Shown in pieces: positions 8,674-20,284 of a stretch of 64,000 nt of DNA. The DNA is from Panopea generosa. Its lineage: Eukaryota > Mollusca > Bivalvia > Adapedonta > Hiatellidae. Every line of letters begins with the position of its first letter. Position 1 is the stretch's first letter. The stretch covers positions 47,742,412 to 47,806,411 of the forward strand of contig CM055909.1 in NCBI GenBank assembly GCA_029582155.1, in the 5' to 3' direction. The notes beneath the pieces are model-generated. The model worked only from the letters and a program-made list of their open reading frames with translations. It made no database searches and was not told the origin of the DNA. The translations under genes were made by a program, and so were the position numbers.

Positions 8674-11600
8674 ATGGGTCAGTGGTGTTGATGGTGGGTC
8701 TGTGGATGGGTCAGTGGTGTTGATGGTGGGTCTGTGGATGGGTCAGTGGTGTTGATGGTGGGTCTGTGGATGGGTCAGTGGTGTTGATGGTGGGTCTGTG
8801 GATGGGTCAGTGGTGTTGATGGTAGGTCTGTGGATGGGTCTGTGGTGTTGATGGTGGGTCTGTGGATGGGTCAGTGGTGTTGATGGTGGGTCTGTGGATG
8901 GGTCGGTGGTGTTGATGGTGGGTCTGTGGATGGGTCGGTGGTGTTGATGGTGGGTCTGTGGATGGGTCGGTGGTGTTGATGGTGGGTCTGTGGTGTTGAT
9001 GGTGGGTCTGTGGATGGGTCGGTGGTGTTGATGGTGGGTCTGTGGTGTTGATGGTGGGTCTGTGGATGGGTCAGTGGTGTTGATGGTGGGTCGGTGGTGT
9101 TGATGGTGGGTCTGTGGTGTTGATGGTGGGTCTGTGGATGGGTCAGTGGTGTTGATGGTGGGTCAGTGGATGGGTCAGTGGTGTTGATAGTGGGTCTGTG
9201 GATGGGTCAGTGGTGTTGATGGTGGGTCTGTGGTGTTGATGGTGGGTCTGCAGATGGGTCAGTGGTGTTGATGGTGGGTCTGTGGATGGGTCAGTGGTGT
9301 TGATGGTGGGTCTGTGGATGGTTCAGTGGTGTTGACGGTGGGTCTGTGGATGGGTCAGTGGTGTTTACGTTGGGTCTGTGGATGGGTCGGTGGTGTTGAC
9401 GGTGGGTCGGTGGATGGGTCGGTGGTGTTGATGGTGGGTCTGTGGATGGGTCAGTGGTGTTGATGGCCGGTCTGTGGATGGGTCTGTGGTGTTGATGATG
9501 GGTCTGTGGATGGTTCAGTGGTGTTGACGGTGGGTCTGTGGATGGGTCAGTGGTGTTAATGGTGGGTCTGTGGATGGTGGTTCAGTGGTGTTGATGGTGA
9601 GTCTGTGGATGGGTCAGTGGTGTTAATGATGGGTCGGTGGATGGGTCAGTGGTGTTGATGGTGGGTCTGTGGATGGGTCAGTGGTGTTGACGGTGGGTCT
9701 GTGGATGGGTCAGTGGTGTTGACGGTGGGTCTGTGGATGGGTCAGTGGTGTTAATGGTGGGTCTGTGGATGGTGGTTCAGTGGTGTTGATGGTGGGTCTG
9801 TGGATGGGTCAGTGGTGTTAATGATGGGTCGGTGGATGGGTCAGTGGTGTTGATGGTGGGTCTGTGGATGGGTCAGTGGTGTTGATGGTGGGTCTGTGGA
9901 TGGGTCAGTGGTGTTGATGGTGGGTCTGTGGATGGGTCGGTGGTGTTGATGGCGGGTCTGTGGATGGGTCCGTGGTGTTGATGGTGGGTCTGTGGATGGG
10001 TCAGTGGTGTTGATGGCCGGTCTGTGGATGGGTCAGTGGTGTTGATGGTGGGTCTGTGGATGGGTCGGTGGTGTTGATGGCGGGTCTGTGGATGGGTCAG
10101 TGGTGTTGATGGTGGGTCTGTGGATGGGTCAGTGGTGTTGATGGCCGGTCTGTGGATGGGTCGGTGGTGTTGATGGTGGGTCTGTGGATGGGTCGGTGGT
10201 GTTGATGGTGGGTCTGTGGATGGGTCGGTGGTGTTGACGGTGGGTCTGTGGATGGGTCAGTGGTGTTGATGGTGGGTCTGTGGATGGGTCAGTGGTGTTG
10301 ATGGCCGGTCTGTGGATGGGTCGGTGGTGTTGACGGTGGGTCTGTGGATGGGTCAGTGGTGTTGATGGTGGGTCTGTGGATGGGTCAGTGGTGTTAATGA
10401 TGGGTCGGTGGATGGGTCAGTGGTGTTGATGGTGGGTCTGTGGATGGGTCAGTGGTGTTGATGGTGGGTCTGTGGATGGGTCGGTGGTGTTGATGGCGGG
10501 TCTGTGGATGGGTCAGTGGTGTTGATGGCCGGTCTGTGGATGGGTCGGTGGTGTTGATGGTGGGTCTGTGGATGGGTCAGTGGTGTTGATAACCGGTCTG
10601 TGGATGGGTCAGTGGTGTTGATGGTGGGTCTGTGGATGGGTCAGTGGTGTTGATGGTAGGTCTGTGGATGGGTCGGTGGTGTTGATGGTGGGTCTGTGGA
10701 TGGGTCAGTGGTGTTGATGGTGGGTCTGTGGATGGTTCAGTGGTGTTGATGGTGGGTCTGTGGATTGGTCGGTGGTGTTGACGGTGGGTTTGTGGATGGG
10801 TCGGTGGTGTTGATGGTGGGTCTGTGGATGGGTCAGTGGTGTTGATGGCCGGTCTGTGGATGGGTCGGTGGTGTTGACGGTGGGTCTGTGGATGGGTCAG
10901 TGGTATTGATGGTGGGTCTGTGGATGGTTCAGTGGTGTTGACGGTGGGTCTGTGGATGGGTCGGTGGTGTTGACGTTGGGTCTGTGGATGGGTCAGTGGT
11001 GTTGATGGTGGGTCTGTGGATGGTTCAGTGGTGTTGACGGTGGGTCTGTGGATGGGTCAGTGGTGTTGATGGTGGGTCTGTGGATGGTTCAGTGGTGTTG
11101 ATGGTGGGTCTGTGGATGGGTCAGTGGTGTTGATGGTGGGTCTGTGGATGGGTCAGTGGTGTTAATGATGGGTCTGTGGATGGTTCAGTGGTGTTGATGG
11201 TGGGTCTGTGGATGGGTCAGTGGTGTTGACGGTGGGTCTGTGGATGGGTCAGTGGTGTTGATGGTGGGTCTGTGGATGGGTCGGTGGTGTTGACGGTGGG
11301 TCTGTGGATGGGTCGGTGGTGTTGATGATGGGTCTGTGGATGGGTCAGTGGTGTTGATGGTAGGTCTGTGGATGGGTCGGTGGTGTTTATGGTGGGTCTG
11401 TGGATGGGTCAGTGGTGTTGATGGTGGGTCTGTGGATGGTTCAGTGGTGTTGATGGTGGGTCTGTGGATGGGTCGGTGGTGTTGACGGTGGGTCTGTGGA
11501 TGGGTCAGTGGTGTTGATGATGGGTCTGTGGATGGGTCTGTGGTGTTGATGGTGGGTCTGTGGATGGTTCAGTGGTGTTGATGGTGGGTCTGTGGATGGG

Positions 11601-12460
11601 TCAGTGGTGTTGATGGTGGGTCTGTGGATGGGTCAGTGGTGTTGATGGTGGGTCTGTGGATGGTTCAGTGGTGTTGATGGTGGGTCTGTGGATGGGTCAG
11701 TGGTGTTGATGGTGGGTCTGTGGATGGGTCGGTGGTGTTGATGGTGGGTCTGTGGATGGGTCCGTGGTGTTGATGGTGGGTCTGTGAATGGGTCAGTGGT
11801 GTTGACGGTGGGTCTGTAGATGGGTCGGTGGTGTTGACGGTGGGTCTGTGGATGGTTCAGTGGTGTTAATGGTGGGTCTGTGGATGGGTCAGTGGTGTTG
11901 ATGGTGGGTCTGTGGATGGGTCGGTGGTGTTGATGGTGGGTCTGTGGATGGGTCAGTGGTGTTGATGGTGGGTCTGTGGATGGGTCTGTGGTGTTGATGG
12001 TGGGTCTGTGGATGGGTCGGTGGTATTGATGGTGGGTCTGTGGATGGGTCGGTGGTGTTGACGGTGGGTCTGTGGATGGGTCGGTGGTGTTGATGGTGGG
12101 TCTGTGGATGGGTCAGTGGTGTTGATGGTGGGTCTGTGGATGGTTCAGTGGTGTTGATGGTGGGTCTGTGGATGGGTCAGTGGTGTTGATGGTGGGTCTG
12201 TGGATGGTTCAGTGGTGTTGACGGTGGGTCTGTGGTGTTGATGGTGGGTCTGTGGATGGGTCAGTGGTGTTGATGGTGGGTCTGTGGATGGGTCGGTGGT
12301 GTTGATGGTGGGTCTGTGGATGGGTCAGTGGTGTTGATAGTGGGTCTGTGGATGGGTCAGTGGTGTTGATTGTGGGTATGTGGATGGGTCGGTGGTGTTG
12401 ACGGTGGATATGTGGATGGGTCAGTTGTGTTGATGGTGGGTCTGTGGATGGGTCGGTTGG
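8674..12460 (+). repeat. 32-bp G/T-rich minisatellite, about 118 copies
   Basis: The unit is GGGTCAGTGGTGTTGATGGT plus GGGTCTGTGGAT, that is, 20 + 12 bases sharing a GGGTCNGTGG core. Units vary at a few fixed positions (A/G/T after GGGTC; ATGG versus ACGG). Occasional 20-bp-only units occur near 8980-9240, and 3-bp insertions (GATGGTGGTTCAG) at about 9572 and 9767. The plus strand has very few C residues. All frames are soon closed, so it is non-coding. Confidence 0.95.
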
Positions 12461-12547
12461 TTTGGGTTGGTCGGTCGGTCTGTCGCTGTGTCTGTCGGTG
12501 TGCCGTTGGGTGGATTGGTGGGTCGGTGTGTCGGTCGATCAGTCACT
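12461..12547 (+). repeat. Degenerate GGTCGGTC/GTCTGTCG edge of the 32-bp array
   Basis: Short GGTC/GGTG-based units with no fixed period follow the last good 32-bp unit, typical of a decaying array edge. Confidence 0.6.
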
Positions 12548-12710
12548 GAGTTCGGAAGTCATAGAAATTGCGACGTTTTTAATATGACATGTTCCAACTT
12601 ATAAACTGGATGCCCATTAGGACATCTAATGTGTTGAAGAAAAATTAAACATCACATATTTTTAAATGTATTATAAGAATAATATATATTGAAATTTAAC
12701 GGAACATTGA

Positions 12711-12919
12711 GGTGGTACTAAAATCAGGCTAGGTTCCGGCTGACCGGCCATTTTCCGGCTGCAATTAAAGGCATAGTACCACCATTGGTAAAAGGAAGTG
12801 CTTCTGTGGGGTAGTTACAGCATTATCATGTTTGAATTGTGAAGTTAGAAAAAAAATTGATGCTTGGAAATTGGGGTATGAATACATGATTTCGGAAGTC
12901 TACTTTCACTTTGTCACCA

Positions 12920-12954
<35 letters not shown>

Positions 12955-13609
12955 ATGAGCAGAAAAATATCTCTTATATGACGCATGACCCCTACTTTTC
13001 TCATCATGTTTTGATAGTGCAGAGGTTGACAAACAGTAAAATGTAAGTTTCACTTCTTTCATTTTGGTCTCTCTATGAATGACAAGCCTTCAAACTTTTA
13101 TTATTTACTATAGAATAATGAACAAAAATCAATGGGGGGTTTACACCTAAAAGGCAAATGCGATGTGTGTTATGATTGTGGTGTTTCAATGCTGTAATTT
13201 ATAGTGCCTTATTTAATGCACTAATTTGAAATTGTTATGCATTGTCATAAATTATGCATATTAGATAAGAAAATATTGAAAAATAAAAAACAAATATTTG
13301 AACAATACATTTATTTGACTGTGTGTTTTTTTTAAAAAAATGATATATCCACAAATTAATTTAAAAAATATACTTTCACAATAGTAAATTTTATAGAACA
13401 TTACAGCAAATAAGTTTGAAAATATATATGGTAAGTTTCAAGACAGTTTAACCATATATTTTCGTACTAAATATGCAAATGGAACTGCATAATGATTCAG
13501 ATTTGTGCACCTAAACAGCATGTAACCCATTTAACATACCACATTTGCCTTTCTCTGCAGCCGGAATTTGACCGGATCAGCTGGCACTTGATCGGGTGTT
13601 GGTACCACC
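12711..13609. mobile_element. Non-autonomous TIR element (copy A of the GTACCACC family)
   Basis: The left end starts GGTGGTACTA and reaches TTCCGGCTGCA; the right end, read in reverse, starts GGTGGTACC and reaches the same TTCCGGCTGCA about 55 bases in. Interior bases from 12770 match the copy at 25146-25592. A (TA)n run sits at about 12922-12952. No transposase frame and no clear target duplication were seen. Confidence 0.6.
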
Positions 13610-14099
13610 CATGTATTAAGTACGCGGTGCGCGGTTGTTTTTATCTTTCCTACATTCACTTAAATATTGCACCTTACATCATTAAACAAGTATATTTCAT
13701 ACAAACCCTAACTTACACTTTCATTCGCTCTAATTGCCACCTCCTTTATAAGACCCAACTATTGGAAGCTTCTTAAAAGCAGCCAACTTGTTTTCCCAGA
13801 AGGAGATAACCTGATAACAACTTTGTTTATAAACATATTAACCATCAGACTATATGAACGGGCCTTGTACACTGACCGATATAGTATCTAATATCTATAA
13901 ACTTGTGAGAGAAACTACAGGAACAGTTTTACATCAAGATCAAGGATTTACAGTGACCAATTCTTTAGACAACAATTCGGTGAATATCATCTAATAAATT
14001 GTTTATTTAAAGAAGAAAGGAATGTAATGTTCTAAAAAGTGCACTTCACCTTTAATAGTATCTCTGTAACATATCTCTGGACTATGCTCTACTTATAAC

Positions 14100-14985
14100 T
14101 GTAACAGTTACAGGCACCCAGTATATTTCCACGGCCTCATTCATGACAAGAAAAACTTGATGCAAAGCATCATTGTCGCGAAAAGATTTCAGGATTCTCC
14201 CGAAGCATCGATTGAATAGTTCAATTCTTTTCACATTTAGCGCGAAATCCATAAATTCTGGATTTTGTTCATTTGTTTTATTCAAGATTCGCCTATCGCG
14301 CCGGTATATTCCGCCGTCCTTTGTTTGTACAACATGGGTACGGTCTGCGTTTCTTTATGACCTTTCCAGATTTTTCCTACTTGTAGACTTACCATATCGT
14401 TTACGAATAAAGGCGGTAATTTTTTTGATGACCTATAAAAATAAGACTCTTGTCTGTCTTTTGATTGTTGGACATTGTTACGTACAATATCAGGGATTGC
14501 TTTGTTGGGCATAAGATGTTTATTCGTAGCAGGGATAATTGATTCTGTTAATCTACCCATTAACAGTTGTGATGGAGAAAAGTGGTGTTTCTGTATTCAA
14601 GTATAGGGATCGTTCCCGCTGTCCTTTGCCTTCTGTAGCAATCGCTGGACAGTTTGGACATTCCTCTCGGCTAATCCATTAGACAAAGGATGTAATGGAC
14701 TAGAGTTTAAGTGTAAAAAGTCAATTCTTTCGAAAACAATTGGAAGTTTTCCAGGCTGCCGCCCATTACCTGAGACCAAGTTATCCGGAATACCCAGTTT
14801 ACCAAAATGCTTATCACTGTTGTAACTCGTGTGTCTGGTAACCTGTAATCTACTGTAATAATCTACAGTAACTAGATAGTTCTGTCCGTCAAAGTGGAAC
14901 AGGTCAGTGGCTAAATTGCCATGGTCAATTCCAATACAAAGGAACAATTTACTCCCCACGAGGTAAGTTAATTGTTCCTTTGTAT
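14100..14985 (-). pseudogene. Ty3/Gypsy integrase core and C-terminal fragment, decayed
   Basis: Three minus-strand frames together cover a Gypsy-type integrase from the core to the region after it. The first block has LATDLFHFDGQNY (first catalytic Asp), VDYYSR, LGIPDNLVSGNG and NGLAERNVQTVQRLLQKAKD (third catalytic Glu). The second has LMGRLTESIIPA and KKLPPLFVND typical of the linker after the core. The third continues with INKTNEQNPEF-type sequence. The second catalytic Asp is replaced by Gly (SGNG), and frameshifts separate the blocks. It differs from the fragment at 6600-7190 and is a separate insertion. No LTRs or reverse transcriptase are recognisable around it. Confidence 0.85.
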
Positions 14986-15752
14986 TGTAATTCTGGGGTT
15001 CTCAATATAAAAAAACGGGCCGGTAAGCAATTACGCAAATATAGAAGAGAAGGTGATGCTAAACTACTGGCCTGCTTGCTCATATCGTAAAATTTGTAAA
15101 CATAAACATGTGGTTTGGATTGATAGCTGTGTGTATGGTCTGTATATAAAATTACCTACGTTCTTGTAATGAATACACACTGATTGTCCTTTTACCAAAT
15201 CATGTTTGAATCATGTTACCCCTTAAACCTATTCCTCAATCACTTATTAGTGCATTTTTGGCGTTTTTATTTTTCCTCATTTTTCAGACCTAAAGGCAGC
15301 TACACCTCTGATATATGTTTTTAACTAACTGATCCCTGTATATATTGTAATTATCAGGTATTCAAAATATATATGGAAAGAAGATACGTCAAATGTAAAT
15401 ACACCATGGTTTTGGGCAAGACACTTTATCCGCCTGATTTTTTTTTTTAATATTGGTTTTATCTAGGAAGACTTTGAGCGTGACTTGTTTAAGTTGTAAG
15501 AAATTGTTTCACAATCGATGTAAAACAAATAAGTTTAAATAATATAATGTAAATACACGAAAAAGCACTTTAACACGTACGAAACCCACTCTCTACAACG
15601 TACTTTGAATAGACGCTTGAATGAATTAAGGTACACATATCCGATCTGGAATAATTTTGATGGATTATATTATAACTGTAATTTTAAATAAGGAAAAGTA
15701 GTAAAAAAGCATTGAAATAATTACATAAGCTCGGTTGATACTCGCAAACGAC

Positions 15753-15754
<2 letters not shown>
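14986..15754. other. AT-rich non-coding stretch, no gene seen
   Basis: No family-like frame, SINE box or inverted repeat stands out. Confidence 0.5.
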
Positions 15755-16357
<603 letters not shown>

Positions 16358-16384
16358 AATCAAGCAACTCTAGTTAAGTTGAAT

Positions 16385-16765
16385 AAGTGTCATTTATTGA
16401 TATCAAATTACAAGTTCAATTTTAAAGTCTTATGTTTTTACTGTGGCAATTATTGATTATAAGTCAGGGGAGTTCAACTGAACAACAGTTGTTTTCCTTT
16501 GATATCTAATTAATTACAAGTCACACGTTTCTATTTGATCAAAAGTTATTTTCGTTTGGCTATTAATAGTAAGTCACAAGTTCAACTGGACTAAGATTGT
16601 TGTCCTTTAATCCCCAATTGAGTATAATTTTAATAAACATGATTTATTTCCCTTTGACTGTTAATAAAAGAAAATCGACAAGTTAGATTAAATACTAATT
16701 ATTATTTGAAAAAAATATCGAAAGTTCGTTTTGAACTAGAGTTGTTTCCCTTTGACCTTTGTCAC
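16385..16765 (+). repeat. Degenerate ~54-bp tandem repeat
   Basis: Units align on TTACAAGTCACAAGTTCAAC, then about ten bases, then TTGTTTTCCTTTGA. Anchors lie at about 16471, 16525 and 16579, with more diverged units on either side. Six or seven units, heavily mutated. Confidence 0.55.
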
Positions 16766-17422
16766 AAGAGTAACAACGCTACTGCATGTATTTGCAAGTG
16801 TTTATTTCAAATTATGAGTTTTCTTGAACTCATTTTTAAAACATGACTGTTTTTTGTGAAACAGGAGGTGCACTATATATCCATGGTGCAGGTTCGAAAA
16901 CAAGGAAGGTATCCAATTATTCACACACGGCCAATTCCATCTTCCTCTGGTATAAAGGAAGTCGAGGAGGTGTTCGGACTGTGATGCTTCATATACTGCT
17001 GGCGTTTACCATCACTATAGGTAGTGTTTACAAAAACGATTTTGTGATGGAGACATGTGGGCATCATGTTTTTCTGTCTGGATTCGCTCCCAACCTCTAA
17101 TAGTTCCAAAATAAAGAGAGCAACACGTCTCGGGTAGGTTTATACTAAGCTAAAGATTAAAGCTTAAAAGTTGTAGGATACCACACAATGTTCAGCACAA
17201 ATCACTATAATTATTTGGCATCCTATTTCAATGGTGTATCAAAAAAATTAAGTTTTATTTTTTTTAATCAAATGACTTATAAACTGATTTCAAATCTAAT
17301 AAGTCTCTTTAATAATTTAACTTCTCTTTCATCAATTTATAATTATAACTTTATCGCAAAGTGTTCCTCATTTCTTTATTAAAAACATCACAACATCACT
17401 TTGTCTTAGTAAGATGAATAAA
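16766..17422. other. Unassigned stretch with one 85-codon frame
   Basis: Open frames cover 16843-17100 (plus) and 16921-17109 (minus). Neither translation matches a family I know and no splice-like border supports them. The rest is AT-rich. Confidence 0.35.
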
Positions 17423-17600
17423 CAGTCAAACCTGTCTTAAGCAGCCACTCAATGGAAGGAGTAAACATGGCCTTTTAAGACAGGTTGTTGCTTAATACAG
17501 GTTAATTTACCCTGGAAGCATAGACATGGGAAATAGAGAATATGGTTGCTTAAGACAGGTGGCTGATTAATAGAGGTGACCACTTACGCAGGTTTTACTG
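17423..17600. mobile_element. MITE-like inverted-repeat element
   Basis: The left end CAGTCAAACCTGTCTTAAG and the right end read in reverse CAGTAAAACCTGCGTAAG are inverted repeats. The interior repeats AAGACAGGT and CTTAATACAGGT motifs in both orientations. About 178 bp; no coding. Confidence 0.6.
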
Positions 17601-17825
17601 TATATCATGTTCTATAGTAAAAAAACCTTCTCCACAGGTAGTTGGCAAACCTCAAGCTGTTAGAAGCCAGTTTGGTATTCGTCATTCGTCTTTCGATATT
17701 TCAGTGGGTAACTCTTCAATACTGGAGGCTGAAGCGGTAAGAGTTAGTTTAATGTTGAATATCGAAATATGACAAAAGAATGTCAATAAAACTTTCGTTC
17801 CAAACGGCAATGTTACCTTATGCAG

Positions 17826-18150
17826 GTAACCTCAGCGGCGGTCTAGGAGTAAAACACCCGCCTTAAATGCGGAAGGTCGTGGGTTCAATCCCCTGCTCAG
17901 TCATACCAAGGATTTGAAAAATGATACTAGAAGCTTCCTCGTTTGGCGCTCAATGTTTAGATGATAATTTTAGGTTTGGTCAACCCGGTGTCAGTTTAAT
18001 GTGACTCAGTGTGGTGTCATAACGTGTGTCTGCGGCATGATGCTCCAGTGTGGCAATGCTTAAAATACCGTCTCAAGTAGAAGTCGTCACGATATAGCTG
18101 AACAATTGTTGAAAGCGTCGCTAACACCATATACAACCAACCAACTATCT
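17826..18150 (+). mobile_element. Full-length tRNA-derived SINE with (AACC)n-type tail
   Basis: The head GGCGGTCTAGGAGTAAAAC (A-box) and GTCGTGGGTTCAATCCCC (B-box) are about 40 bases apart. The body includes CAGTGTGG, GGCATGATGCTCCAGTGTGG and GAACAATTGTTGAAAGCG. It ends in ACCAACCAAC. Sequence order and tail fit a polymerase-III retroposon. Confidence 0.75.
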
Positions 18151-18359
18151 TATGCAATCATACACTAGTGAGAAAGATGATATTAATCTTTCTTAGTGCA
18201 GTATGTAACCTTATGGCAATATGCCTTTAGCTGATAATTTCAAAGTTTATTTCTATTGGTGCTGAACGCCATCATTTCCAAACACATAACAGGTAACGTA
18301 TTGCATCTATATTTTGGCTTGACTATTCTTTGTACAGGCAAGCTTTTGTCGGTTGATGT

Positions 18360-20284
18360 CAGGCAACTGACTTTATAGCAGGTCAAAAATCCACATAATT
18401 AAAGATCTCTCCATCCACACATTGTTTCTAATCAGGCTACATGTACCTGATTTTATAGCAGGTCAAATATCCATATAATAAAAGATCTTTCCATCCACAC
18501 ATTGTTTCTAATCAGGCTACCTGACTTCATAGCAGGTCAAATATCCACATTATAAAATATCTCTCCATCCACATATTGTTTCTAATCAGGCTACATGTAC
18601 CTGACTTTATAGCAGGTCAAATATCCACATGATAAAAGTTCTTTCAATCCACACATTGTTTCTAATAAGGCTACCTGACTTTATAGCAGGTCAAATATCC
18701 ACATGATAAAAGTTCTCTCCATCCACACATTGTTTCTAACCAGGCTATCTAACTTCATAGCAAGTCAAATATCCACATGATAAAAGATCTTTCAATCCAC
18801 ACATTGTTTCTAATAAGGCTACCTGACTTTATAGCAGGTCAAATAGCCACATAATAAAAGATCTCTCCATCCACACATTGTTTCTAATCAGGCTACCTGA
18901 CTTTATAGCAGGTCAAATATCCATATACCGGTATTAATATCTCTCCATCCACATATTGTTTCTAATCAGGCTACCTGACTTTAAAGCAGGTCAAATATCC
19001 ATATAATAAAAGATCTATCCATCCACACATTGTTTCTAATCAGGCTACCTGACTTTATAGCAGGTCAAATATCCATATACCAGTATTAATATCTCTCCAT
19101 CCACATATTGTTTCTAATCAGGCTACCTGACTTTATAGCAGGTCAAATATTCATATACCGGTATTAATATTTCTCCATCCACATATTGTTTCTAATCAGG
19201 CTACCTGACTTTATAGCTGGTCAAATATCCATATAATAAAAGATCTCTCCATCCTCACATTGTTTCTAATCAGGCTATCTGACTTTATAGCAGGTCTAAT
19301 ATCCACATAATAAATATCTCTCCATCCACACATTGTTTCTAATCAGGCAACCTGACTTTATAGCAGGTCAAATATCCATATACTGGTATTAATATCTCTC
19401 CATCCACATATTGTTTCTAATCAGGCTACCTGACTTTATAGCTGGTCAAATATCCATATAATAAAAGATTTCTCCATCCATACATTGTTTCTAATCAGGC
19501 TATCTGACTTTATAGCTGGTCTAATATCCACATAATAAATATCTCTCCATCCACACATTATTTCTAATCAGGCTACCTGACTTTATAGCAGGTCAAATAT
19601 CCACATAATAAATATCTCTCCATCCACACATTGTTTCTAATCAGGCTACCTGACTTTATAGCTGGTCAAATATCCATATACCGGTATTAATATCTCTCCA
19701 TCCACATATTGTTTCTAATCAGGCTACCTGACTTTATAGCTGGTCAAATATCCATATAATAAAAGATCTCTCCATCCACACATTGTTTCTAATCAGGCTA
19801 TCTGACTTTATAGCAGGTCTAATATCCACATAATAAATATCTCTCCATCCACACATTGTTTCTAATCAGGCTACCTGACTTTATAGCAGGTCAAATATCC
19901 ATATACCGGTATTAATATCTCTCCATCCACATATTGTTTCTAATCAGGCTACCTGACTTTATAGCAGGTCAAATATCCATATAATAAATATCTCTCCATC
20001 CGCACATTTTAATCAGGCTAATGACTTTATAGCAGGTCAAATATACATATAATAAAAGATCTCTCTATCCACACATTGTTTCTAATCAGGCTACCTGACT
20101 TTATAGCAGGTCAAATATCCACATAATAAATATCTCTCCATCCACACATTGTTTCTAATCAGGCGACCTAAATTTATAGCAGGTCAAATATCCATATAAT
20201 AAATATCTCTCCATCCACACATTGTTTCTAATCAGGCTACCTGACTTTATAGCAGGTCAAATATCCATATAATAAATATCTCTA
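18360..20284 (+). repeat. 74-bp satellite, about 26 copies
   Basis: The unit reads CAGGCTACCTGACTTTATAG / CAGGTCAAATATCCATATAA / TAAAAGATCTCTCCATCCAC / ACATTGTTTCTAAT. A recurrent variant carries ACCGGTATTAAT in place of ATAAAAGAT. Each unit contains ACCTG and CAGGT nine bases apart, a small inverted repeat. Not coding. Confidence 0.92.

Noticed and set aside
8674-12460. Telomeric or subtelomeric telomere-type repeat
   Set aside because: The G-rich unit is 32 bp and lacks TTAGGG.
16843-17109. Overlapping 85-codon plus and 62-codon minus frames
   Set aside because: Neither resembles a family I know and neither has splice or start support; left as unassigned.
17826-17905. Functional tRNA gene
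   Set aside because: A- and B-boxes are present but cloverleaf stems do not pair properly and a SINE body and tail follow directly.
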